A DNA stretch of 14,319 nucleotides from Lentisphaerota bacterium (lineage in GTDB: Bacteria; Verrucomicrobiota; Kiritimatiellia; RFP12; UBA3636): positions 1-14,319 of the forward strand of contig JAAZAI010000052.1 in the NCBI GenBank assembly GCA_012514445.1. The letters run 5' to 3'. Position 1 is the first letter of the stretch, and each line of letters opens with the position of its first letter. The notes under the pieces were generated by a model. It saw only the letters and a list, made by a program, of their open reading frames with translations, ran no database searches and was not told the DNA's origin. Positions 7,102-13,914 of this stretch are shown piece by piece. A program made the position numbers and the translations under genes.

Positions 7102-9081
7102 TCAGCGTTCGACAGGCAGCTCGAGCTTCGTCGCCCATTCCGTCCAGCCGGCATCGTACCAGCGGACGTCGGCGTACCCGAGCAGATGCTTGAGGACGAA
7201 GAACGTCTGGCTGGCCTGATGCCCCGTGCGGCAGTGGACGATGACCTGAGTTTGCTTGTCGGGGATCAATGCGCTGTAGGCGGCGGCGAGTTCCTCGGTC
7301 GGTTTGAACGAGGCCGATTTATCCACGTCTTCTGTATAAGGCCGATTGATGGCGCCGGGGATGTGGCCGGCGCGAGCTTCGTCGGACTTTTCGCCCGAGT
7401 AATATGCAGCCGGTCTCACGTCGAGGATGACGATCCCGGGCTTGCCGATGGCGGCAGCGACTTCGCGGTAGTCCGCCGTGAAGGCGTTGGGAGGTTCCGG
7501 CGAAGGGTAGTTGGACGCGCGGGCGTGCGGAAGTACGGCATCGACCGGACGACTCTCCGCAAGCCATTTCGTGAACCCTCCCGCCAGAATGGCATAACCC
7601 CGGTGCCCGAGGCGCTCGAACGCCATCGCCGCCAGCGTGGCGTCGTGGAGCTTGTCACCGACGATCAGCACCGCCGTGTCGGGCGGCTCGAGGCCCATCA
7701 ACGAGAACTGTGCGGCGAGCATCGATGCGGGCAGCAGCATGGAGGGGACGCCACCGATGTTGCCCCGAAGGCTCTCCACGTTCAGGCTCAGCGAGCCTGG
7801 AATGTGCGCGGTGTTATAATCCGGCTGAGGGCGCAGGTCGATCAGCTTCACATTCGACGCGCTCAACCGGTCGGCGAGCCACGCCGTGTCGACGAGCTTC
7901 GGCACGGCGGCTCCGGCTGGAAGCGTCGCGCTCGCGGCTGCGGCGGCTCCGCCGCCCGAGAAGTAGGCGCGCCAGGCATTGACGCGGGCCGCGGCGGCGG
8001 AATCCAGCGGCTCCGCGCGCAGCGACACGGGCATGAGGCAGCGGGCTCGGAAGCCGACGAGTCCGTCGGTGAGGATGAAGACGTTGGCAAAGCCCTGTCG
8101 CTGGAGCGAATCGCGAGCCTGAGCGGGATGCGTCATGCCGTTTGAGTAGAGGATGATCGCGCCCACGTTCCTCCGAGATTCAAGCTCTTGAGCGAGTGCG
8201 GCAAGCGGAACGTTGATGGCGCCGCGGATGTGGAACGCGGCATACTCGTCGACGGGCCGGACGTCCACCACCGTCAGGCCGGGCTCGCCGGCCATCAGCC
8301 GATCCGCGAGTTCCTCGGGTTCGACGTGGTCGTCGGCACGGTCGAGGGCAGCCAGAAGATCGGACTCCGCGGCCGCCGCGCCACTCGTGCCTGCGACGGC
8401 GGCGTTGGGACCTGGCTCGAGGATCAGAAGCCCGGCGGCTGCCGCGATGTACGCGACGCTGAAGGCCTTGAGGAACGGGGATCCAAGGTAGGGCGATCGT
8501 CCGTTGCGGAGTTTCTCCACCCACTCGCAAAGCCAGAACACCACCACGCCGACGGTGGTTAATCCGAGGGCGAACATTGCGCGCGTGACGCCCAGATCCT
8601 CGTAAATGAACCGTAGGCTACGGTCACCCAGAGAGTAGAGCGGTTTTACGAGCGGGAAGAGTTCGTTGAAGAGGATGCTCCCCCCCACGGCCCCAGCGAG
8701 AAAGACAACGGCGTCGATCTTGCCGGAGGCCGCTCCCGAGGCCGCCGTGCCGGGGCACCAGCCGCCCATGACGAAGCCGACGCCGAAGATCAGTCCGCCG
8801 ACGACCTGCGCCCCGTAGATCGTGGGCATCAGGAAAACCCGGTCGAAGGAGAGCCATCCGGCAGCCGACAGGTACGAGAGGCCCAGCATCGCCGTGAGCA
8901 TCGCCGTGAACATCACTTTGACGACTGCCATGTCGGTGAAGTAGAACACGCCGGCGAGCCGGCGCGAGCTGCTGAATCCGGCCCGGTCCAGAGCAAAACC
9001 GAATCCGATGCCGATGAGCAGCGCAAGCAGGAACGCCTGGGGGGTGCCCAGCGCGTCGAGGTTGTAGAAGGTGTCAATCAT
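7102..9081 (-). CDS. YeeE/YedE half-transporter fused to three rhodanese domains
   Basis: A 659-residue membrane protein. Residues 1-225 hold about six hydrophobic helices (near 16-31, 54-76, 88-107, 123-140, 168-187, 203-222) with the YeeE/YedE (DUF395, thiosulfate-transporter-like) signature GFALDRAGFSSSRR and the conserved cysteine C109 in GGWCPGTA. Three rhodanese modules follow at about 252-346, 398-512 and 535-655. At the active-site position the first has YSNGMTH (Ser), the second VGDKLH (Asp) and the third HCRTGHQAS (Cys617), so only the third should carry sulfur. Basic residues (R33, R40, R41; K190, R192, R195) lie in loops that would be cytoplasmic with both ends outside, which would place the rhodaneses in the periplasm (inference). 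The ATG at 9081 is preferred over one 33 nt upstream because AGGAGG precedes it at 7-nt spacing. It overlaps the upstream half-transporter by 8 nt. Confidence 0.9.
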   Translation of the reverse strand: MIDTFYNLDALGTPQAFLLALLIGIGFGFALDRAGFSSSRRLAGVFYFTDMAVVKVMFTAMLTAMLGLSYLSAAGWLSFDRVFLMPTIYGAQVVGGLIFGVGFVMGGWCPGTAASGAASGKIDAVVFLAGAVGGSILFNELFPLVKPLYSLGDRSLRFIYEDLGVTRAMFALGLTTVGVVVFWLCEWVEKLRNGRSPYLGSPFLKAFSVAYIAAAAGLLILEPGPNAAVAGTSGAAAAESDLLAALDRADDHVEPEELADRLMAGEPGLTVVDVRPVDEYAAFHIRGAINVPLAALAQELESRRNVGAIILYSNGMTHPAQARDSLQRQGFANVFILTDGLVGFRARCLMPVSLRAEPLDSAAAARVNAWRAYFSGGGAAAAASATLPAGAAVPKLVDTAWLADRLSASNVKLIDLRPQPDYNTAHIPGSLSLNVESLRGNIGGVPSMLLPASMLAAQFSLMGLEPPDTAVLIVGDKLHDATLAAMAFERLGHRGYAILAGGFTKWLAESRPVDAVLPHARASNYPSPEPPNAFTADYREVAAAIGKPGIVILDVRPAAYYSGEKSDEARAGHIPGAINRPYTEDVDKSASFKPTEELAAAYSALIPDKQTQVIVHCRTGHQASQTFFVLKHLLGYADVRWYDAGWTEWATKLELPVER

Positions 9082-9601
9082 GCCATTGCCTCCTGACGAA
9101 CCAAGCCGCAGCAAAGCCGCTGGCGAAAACGCACATCATGAAAACGAGGCTGCCGGTGAGGAGCAGCGCGCCGCCGCTGAGTGCCTGCCCTGATGTGCAA
9201 CCTTGGGCCAAGCGGCTGGCGAAGCCCGCGAGTACGCCGCCGACGAGCGCGAAGAACAGCCGCCGGCTCGCGGAGCAGGTGCGGCCGCGTTCCACTTGCA
9301 GGCGCATTCGGTTCGCCATCAGCGCGGAGATCAGTCCGCCGAGGAAAGTTCCGCCGAGCATGAAGACGAGGTAGTAGCGTAGCGGGCGTTCACCCCAGGC
9401 ACCGAAATATTCACTGGCCGCCGTATGGACTGGTGCGATGCTGCTTGACAGGGACGCGCCAATGCGGGCGATGCCGCCTGAGGCGCCAAGCCCAGCGCCG
9501 AGCAGAACGAACGAGGCCAGCAGCGCACCCCCGAGGAGCATGCCGGCCAGATAGGGGTTTGAAAACGGCCGGTGACCGTTGTTGCCGTTGACGGAATTCA
9601 T
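9074..9601 (-). CDS. YeeE/YedE half-transporter (partner subunit)
   Basis: This 175-residue integral membrane protein has about four hydrophobic segments (17-38, 76-95, 115-133, 145-168). The family block NPYLAGMLLGGALLASFVLL is at 15-34, the loop GGTFLGGLISA near 83-93, and the conserved cysteine C135 is in AQGCTSGQALSGG. This is the shorter half of the paired YeeE/YedE (PmpA/PmpB-like) arrangement; single-chain homologues such as TsuA import thiosulfate using conserved cysteines. With the 659-residue protein encoded next it probably forms one sulfur-compound channel. Its ATG (9601) lies 1 nt after the TGA of the dioxygenase-rhodanese gene and its stop overlaps the next gene by 8 nt, so all three are likely co-translated. 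A longer upstream frame was rejected because it overlaps the preceding gene. The ribosome site is weak (GGGGTG), fitting coupling. Confidence 0.88.
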   Translation of the reverse strand: MNSVNGNNGHRPFSNPYLAGMLLGGALLASFVLLGAGLGASGGIARIGASLSSSIAPVHTAASEYFGAWGERPLRYYLVFMLGGTFLGGLISALMANRMRLQVERGRTCSASRRLFFALVGGVLAGFASRLAQGCTSGQALSGGALLLTGSLVFMMCVFASGFAAAWFVRRQWHD

Positions 9602-9602
9602 G

Positions 9603-11621
9603 TCAGCACCCCGCGCTTTTTTTCTTGGGTGCTGCCGGCTTTGCCGGGGCGGGTGTCGACGGCGCGGGCGCCCGGATCGGGGCTGGCGCGAGGGCCGGAG
9701 CAGAGGCTGCGGGGACTGGTGCCGGGGCTGAGGAGTCGCGCCAATAGGCCTCGAGGCCTCCGTAGAGGACTTTGATCGGGCGGGGCGACTTCTGCGAGAG
9801 GATGCCGCCGACGGCCATGGCGATGGATCCATCCCGGTCGAGCAGGACAAGCGGCGCCGGACCGACAAGGTAGGCAGGATTCGCGATCACGTCGGCGACG
9901 TCCGCGTTCATCGCGCCCGGCAGGTTGTAGTCCGCGAACTGCGCCGCCGGACGGATGTCGACCATCTCGAACGTGCCGGGCATGTCCATTATCATCCGCT
10001 TGAGTTCGTCAGCGGAGAGGCGCTCCGGGAGCCGCACGGCCCGCACGGTGGGTGCGGTCGCCCCTTGGGTACCGGGGGTTGCGCCGAAAGTGGGGAGCCC
10101 CGCCTCGATCCACGCCTCGCTTCCGCCTTCCATGTTGTAGACGTCGGTGAAGCCCTGCTTCAGCAGCACTGCCGCGCCCATGCTCGAACGGTAGGCTGAG
10201 TTGCAGACAGTCAGGACCGGCAGATCCTTTGCGAGGCGTTTGCTTTCCGTGAAGAGCGCGTTGAGCGGAATGTTCAGCACGTTGCCGATGCGCAGCCCCA
10301 TCCATTCGGCGGGAAGGCGTACGTCGACGATGATCGGCGCGGTGCCGTCCTGCATCTGCCGGTGGAGATCGGCGGGCTTGACGAGCTTGATCGTGTTCAC
10401 GGGGAGGCTTGCCTGAGCCCAGGCCTCCGCTCCGCCCTTGAGGAAGCCCGCGGGTGCGTCGTAGCCGATGCGCTTCAGGCGGAAGGCGGACTCGAGAACA
10501 TCTTCGTCAGAGCCGGCGAGCACGAACTTCGCGCCCCAGGGGATCATGATGCCAGTCCAGGTTTCGAAGCGGCCGCGGATGCCGATGTTGATCGCGCCGG
10601 CGGGATGACCGGCGGAGAAGGGGGCCGCGTCGCGGGCGTCGATGATCCAGGCACCGCCCTTCGCGAGCGCATCTACCTCGGCCGGGGCCAGCGCGGGCGG
10701 GACGACCTTGTCCCAGTCCACGAGAGGCGGGCCGTCATGGTTCATCTTCGCGTTGTGCTTGAAGTACTGAGGCGCCTCGGGCAGACCGTCGATGACCGCC
10801 ATGACGTAGGCGTTGAGATCCTTGTGCTGGATGTAGGGATTCTCGAGGCGCTGCTCCCCGATGGTGGAGACGGGCTTGTCGCTGAGATGCGCGCCGCAGA
10901 GCGAGCCCGCGCCATGGGCCGGGAAGATTTTCGTGGCGTCGGGCAGCTTCGAGAGTTTCTGGTTCCAGGAATCGAAGCCCATGCGGGCTAGCGCGGCCGC
11001 TGTCATGCCCTCGCCCATGAGGTCGGGGCGTCCGACGCTGCCGATGAAGAGCGTGTCGCCGGTCAGCACGAAGTCGGGATCGGGTGCCGAGGCCGGGTGG
11101 TGAACGTAGAGGCAAGTGCCGTCGGGCGTGTGGCCCGGCGTGGTCACGACTACGCCGCGGACGTTGCCGAACGCGATGGTGTCGCCGTCCTTGACCGGCT
11201 TGTGGGGGTAGCCGGCCTGAGTGGCCTCGTTGGCGATGATCTTGGCACCGCAGGCCTTGGCGAGTTCCGCATGGCCCGCGACGAAGTCGGCGTGCGAGTG
11301 CGTCATGTAGACCCGGGTGATCTTGAGATTGAGAGCCTTGGCGTCCTCCAAATACTTACCGATGTCTCGGGCGGGGTCTACGATCATTGCTTCGCCGCCG
11401 CTGCCGATGAGGTAGGAGTAGTGCGAGAGCACGCCGAGGTTGTATTGGCGGAAGACGAAATCATCCGCCTTGATCTCGGTCTCCGCGACGAGCTGTGGAA
11501 AAGCGGCTTCGTCGCCATGTGAGGCTGCCTCGGCATCGCCGGCCATGCCGGCGGAAAGTCCCGAGCCGGCGGTGAACGCCATCGTCAGAAAAGCACAGAA
11601 GCTCAGCACATTGTGTCTCAT
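9603..11621 (-). CDS. Exported persulfide-dioxygenase-like MBL protein with three rhodanese domains and C-terminal Cys arm
   Basis: A 672-residue protein. Residues 1-25 (MRHNVLSFCAFLTMAFTAG...) form a Sec-type signal peptide. A metallo-beta-lactamase domain of the ETHE1/CstB persulfide-dioxygenase type follows at about 45-300. It has THSHADF (H108, H110, D112), PGH (H164), TGDTLFIGSVGRPDL (D189) and FPAHGAGSLCG (H236). The Phe after HxHxD replaces the second-metal His of dinuclear hydrolases, as expected for a mononuclear iron enzyme. Three rhodanese modules lie at about 315-408 (LAGSDED, no Cys), 414-513 (VCNSAYRSS, Cys473) and 532-630 (LLDRDGS, no Cys). Residues 631-672 are a Pro/Ala-rich linker ending PKKKSAGC. 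The expected reaction is persulfide oxidation to sulfite plus sulfur transfer. The ATG at 11621 is chosen for its AAAAGGAG site (11628-11635) and because it begins the signal peptide. It is the first gene of the sulfur cluster. Confidence 0.9.
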   Translation of the reverse strand: MRHNVLSFCAFLTMAFTAGSGLSAGMAGDAEAASHGDEAAFPQLVAETEIKADDFVFRQYNLGVLSHYSYLIGSGGEAMIVDPARDIGKYLEDAKALNLKITRVYMTHSHADFVAGHAELAKACGAKIIANEATQAGYPHKPVKDGDTIAFGNVRGVVVTTPGHTPDGTCLYVHHPASAPDPDFVLTGDTLFIGSVGRPDLMGEGMTAAALARMGFDSWNQKLSKLPDATKIFPAHGAGSLCGAHLSDKPVSTIGEQRLENPYIQHKDLNAYVMAVIDGLPEAPQYFKHNAKMNHDGPPLVDWDKVVPPALAPAEVDALAKGGAWIIDARDAAPFSAGHPAGAINIGIRGRFETWTGIMIPWGAKFVLAGSDEDVLESAFRLKRIGYDAPAGFLKGGAEAWAQASLPVNTIKLVKPADLHRQMQDGTAPIIVDVRLPAEWMGLRIGNVLNIPLNALFTESKRLAKDLPVLTVCNSAYRSSMGAAVLLKQGFTDVYNMEGGSEAWIEAGLPTFGATPGTQGATAPTVRAVRLPERLSADELKRMIMDMPGTFEMVDIRPAAQFADYNLPGAMNADVADVIANPAYLVGPAPLVLLDRDGSIAMAVGGILSQKSPRPIKVLYGGLEAYWRDSSAPAPVPAASAPALAPAPIRAPAPSTPAPAKPAAPKKKSAGC

Positions 11622-11688
11622 GGGCGTCTCCTTTTGGATTGCGTTTGACAGACTGGTCGGCCAGGGCATGCCTCACCGGAACGGCGTC

Positions 11689-11718
11689 ATTCTACACCCA
11701 TGACCTGCTCGCTGTCCA
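11689..11718 (-). promoter_or_regulatory. Predicted promoter of the sulfur cluster
   Basis: On the minus strand TGGACA (11713-11718) and TAGAAT (11689-11694) are separated by 18 nt, each a five-of-six match to the sigma70 hexamers. The leader to the ATG at 11621 would be about 60 nt. The site lies between the tautomerase stop and the dioxygenase start, so the cluster should be transcribed independently of the nucleoside hydrolase pair. Confidence 0.55.
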
Positions 11719-11737
11719 GACTTGGTAGCGCGGACAG
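11712..11737. repeat. Inverted repeat CTGTCC-N14-GGACAG over the -35 of the sulfur cluster
   Basis: CTGTCC at 11712-11717 is complementary to GGACAG at 11732-11737 with 14 nt between. The left arm overlaps the predicted -35 hexamer, so it is placed where a repressor or activator dimer could bind. It could equally be a weak hairpin at the end of the tautomerase transcript. There is no regulator gene in the window to link to it. Confidence 0.3.
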
Positions 11738-11746
11738 AACGTCGGG

Positions 11747-12094
11747 TCAGAAGGTCGTGCCGTTCCACCCCCAGTTGGGGCCGGTCTGCACGCAGAAGTT
11801 GATGTAGAGGCGCTCCGGCGCGATGCCAGCCTTCTGGAAGAGCGCGGCGTATTCTGCGCTCAGTTTTTTGCAGGCGTCGGGTTTGTATTCGCCGATGCTG
11901 TAGACGCGGACGAAGGCGCTGTCGTCGACGCGCTTGCCGGCGAAGGTGGCGACGGCGCCGTCGGAGACGATGACCTGCACATAGTCCTCGGACTTGCCGA
12001 GGATCTTGGCGGTCGCCGAGGAGAGGCCCAGCGCGAGCTGTTCCTGGGCCGGGTTGTCGAGCTTGCGGGAGAGGGTGGCTTGGATGGTGGGCAT
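11747..12094 (-). CDS. MIF-family tautomerase
   Basis: A 115-residue protein, the standard length for macrophage migration inhibitory factor homologues. Pro2, exposed after Met removal, is the catalytic base of the tautomerase superfamily. K34 in ILGKSEDYV aligns with the active-site lysine of MIF, SIG at 66-68 with the isoleucine region, and LYINF (96-100) followed by NWGWNGTTF matches the MIF C-terminus (YINYY...VGWNNSTF). It would tautomerise phenylpyruvate- or dopachrome-like compounds in vitro; the bacterial substrate is unknown. The gene follows the nucleoside hydrolase after 57 nt and may share its transcript. No good ribosome site is visible upstream of the ATG, so expression strength is uncertain. 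Confidence 0.88.
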   Translation of the reverse strand: MPTIQATLSRKLDNPAQEQLALGLSSATAKILGKSEDYVQVIVSDGAVATFAGKRVDDSAFVRVYSIGEYKPDACKKLSAEYAALFQKAGIAPERLYINFCVQTGPNWGWNGTTF

Positions 12095-12151
12095 GGCTGG
12101 ATGAATGATTACTGATCTAGGTTTGCGCTTGCCGGAAAGAGGGTGGTGCTC

Positions 12152-13540
12152 TCAGGGCATTTCGGCGACCCGTTCGACGTGGACTGGGACCTCAAGTGCT
12201 TCGCCCAGGACGCCCGATGGCGTGTAGGCTTGGATGCGGTAGACGTAGTCGCCCGTCGCCGCGACCGTGTCGACAAACCGGGGCCCGAGCGCCTTGCCGA
12301 CGAGCGCGCCGTCGCGGCGGACTTCGTAGCCAGCCACCCAGCTTGCGGGGTGCGCGACGGTGCAGGGCGCCCATGTGAGCGTGATCAGTCCCCGCACGGT
12401 CGCGTTCGTTTCGGCTGTGCAGGTCGAGGGCGCCGACGGCGCGTCCGGCAGCGCGCCGAGTGGTGCCTGGATCATCAGGTACTCGACAATTTCATCGACT
12501 TCGTCGAGCGTCATGAGGCCGATGTCAGGCCGGGTGCGCGCGGAGACCATGCGCGATTCGGTGCGCGGGCCCGTCGCGCCGGAGCTCCAGACGAACGTGG
12601 CATCGTCGTTGATCTGGATTCTCCCGAAGTCGAGCGCCCAGTATTTCCGGGCGTCCGGGCCGAGACCGCGCACGGCGTAGAGCGTGGCGCTGGGGTCGGC
12701 GCAATGCTGGTCTTTGGCGGTTCCGCCGAAGAACTGCTTGTAGGCGGCGTGGACGGGATTCGTGGCGGGTGTTTGCGATAGCCGTGCGCCGGCCCGCATC
12801 AGATGGCCGATTTCACGGCCGTTGAAGACGATCTCGGTCGGCCAGTTGCGGATGGCGGTGACGGCGGAGACCTTGTCGCGCGTCCAGTTGACGTTCGTGT
12901 CGTTGTTCTCGTAGTCCTCGAAGTTGCCGCCCATGTTGACCCATTTGACCACCTTCGCCGTGATCAGATTCGTGCCGTCGAGCGGGCTGTGGCGGTCGGG
13001 ACCCGAGGCCAGCAGGTTCTTGAGGTTGGTGGCGTAGCCCACCGTGACGATGACGACGCTGTGGTCCGCCTGTCCGGCGAGCAGTTCGCGGTACGCGTCG
13101 ACGGCGTCGGGGACGGAGGAGTCCATGGGCGTGTCGTGGGGGAAGTTCTGCGCCAGGTGTTGCGCGTAGCTTCCCGCGATGCTCACGGCGGTCGGATCCT
13201 TCGTGGTGGCGACGGGGATGTGGCCGCGTCCGTAGTACGTGTTGACCGCGTCGATGGCGGCGGGGCTGTAGGCGAAGCGGCCCGAGGAGAAGGTGGCGAG
13301 GATTTCGACTTCGCCGTTGTCCGCGAGCGCGTGGAGCATGCCCAGGGCGCCGGGGTCGTCGCAATCGCTCATGAAATCCGTGTCCCAGATGAGCTTGACG
13401 GGGGATGAGAGGGTGTTCAGTGTCATGGCGAGGAGGATCGCGAGGAGGATGAATGATCGAAAGGTGGACATGGGCAGGTTTCGTTTGGGCATGAACGCCA
13501 TCGTCAGGATTTCACAACGTGACAAGGCGTCGGGTCTCAT
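12152..13540 (-). CDS. Secreted inosine/uridine-preferring nucleoside hydrolase-like protein with FN3-like C-terminal domain
   Basis: A 462-residue protein predicted to hydrolyse the N-glycosidic bond of nucleosides outside the cytoplasm. IWDTDFMSDCDDPGAL at about 51-66 is the calcium- and ribose-binding aspartate cluster of the nucleoside hydrolase family, in the spaced form DTD-x4-DD used by many exported members. Later parts fit the same fold: VTVGYATNLKNLL (165-177), WVNMGGNF (200-207) and NVNWTRD (216-222). Residues 367-456 (APCTVAHPASWVAGYEVRRD ... DYVYRIQAYTPSG) look like a fibronectin type III module. A hydrophobic stretch at 28-45 is a signal peptide. The ATG at 13540 has a GAAGGA ribosome site but gives a long n-region; the internal ATG at 13471 gives a conventional signal peptide without a ribosome site. 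Either is possible. Confidence 0.85.
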   Translation of the reverse strand: MRPDALSRCEILTMAFMPKRNLPMSTFRSFILLAILLAMTLNTLSSPVKLIWDTDFMSDCDDPGALGMLHALADNGEVEILATFSSGRFAYSPAAIDAVNTYYGRGHIPVATTKDPTAVSIAGSYAQHLAQNFPHDTPMDSSVPDAVDAYRELLAGQADHSVVIVTVGYATNLKNLLASGPDRHSPLDGTNLITAKVVKWVNMGGNFEDYENNDTNVNWTRDKVSAVTAIRNWPTEIVFNGREIGHLMRAGARLSQTPATNPVHAAYKQFFGGTAKDQHCADPSATLYAVRGLGPDARKYWALDFGRIQINDDATFVWSSGATGPRTESRMVSARTRPDIGLMTLDEVDEIVEYLMIQAPLGALPDAPSAPSTCTAETNATVRGLITLTWAPCTVAHPASWVAGYEVRRDGALVGKALGPRFVDTVAATGDYVYRIQAYTPSGVLGEALEVPVHVERVAEMP

Positions 13541-13603
13541 GGTCGTTTTCCTTCGTTGTCGTGCCTCAGGCGGGTCTATTTCATCAACATGCGGAATGTC
13601 GTC

Positions 13604-13633
13604 ATTCTACCGCAAACGTTTCTGCCGAGTCCA
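13604..13633 (-). promoter_or_regulatory. Predicted promoter of the nucleoside hydrolase gene
   Basis: On the minus strand TGGACT (13628-13633) and TAGAAT (13604-13609) are separated by 18 nt. The -10 is a five-of-six match and the -35 four of six. The geometry and the -10 hexamer are the same as upstream of the flavin reductase and dioxygenase genes, which raises confidence. The leader to the ATG at 13540 is about 55-60 nt. Confidence 0.5.
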
Positions 13634-13730
13634 GCGTCGAGTGCCCCCGCGTTGTCATCGGTCAGTCGCAGAGGTTGGTTGAAAGCGTGTGCGGGTTTTG
13701 GAGTGTGGGTGTTGGATTTCCGCGTCTGCC

Positions 13731-13807
13731 GTACTCTTACACCTACTCTTACACTCGAATCTTGTCTTGAATCCCGGATTGGCGTGTAAGAGTACGTGTA
13801 CGAGTAT
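13731..13807. repeat. Imperfect inverted repeat built of TACTCT/TACAC-type hexamers
   Basis: The left arm at 13731-13754 reads as a hexamer series (GTACTCTTACACCTACTCTT...). It is complementary at 21 of 24 positions to the right arm at 13784-13807, with a 29-nt loop. Each arm alone is a degenerate tandem of 6-nt units, TACTCT alternating with TACACN. It could form a long hairpin in RNA or a cruciform. There is no T-run after it on either strand, so it is not a classical terminator. Confidence 0.65.
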
Positions 13808-13914
13808 GAGGAGGAACACGCCCCATGCACCCCCTCACGGGATCGGGCAGTCGACGGGGACTGTATCGCCCTCCCCACGAGCATCTAGAACCGCAGGTCC
13901 CGGTCATTTGCCGA

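Noticed and set aside
9580..9608. The dioxygenase-rhodanese gene ends TGC-TGA, so a Cys-Sec C-terminus was considered; a GGUC lies in a possible hairpin downstream.
   Set aside because: The next gene starts 1 nt after this TGA in another frame with good YeeE/YedE sequence, the read-through peptide has no family resemblance, and the hairpin is weak. TGA as a normal stop is simpler.
11644..11672. TTGACA at 11644-11649 on the plus strand as a promoter.
   Set aside because: No -10 follows at proper spacing and there is no plus-strand gene; the sequence lies in the leader of the dioxygenase gene.
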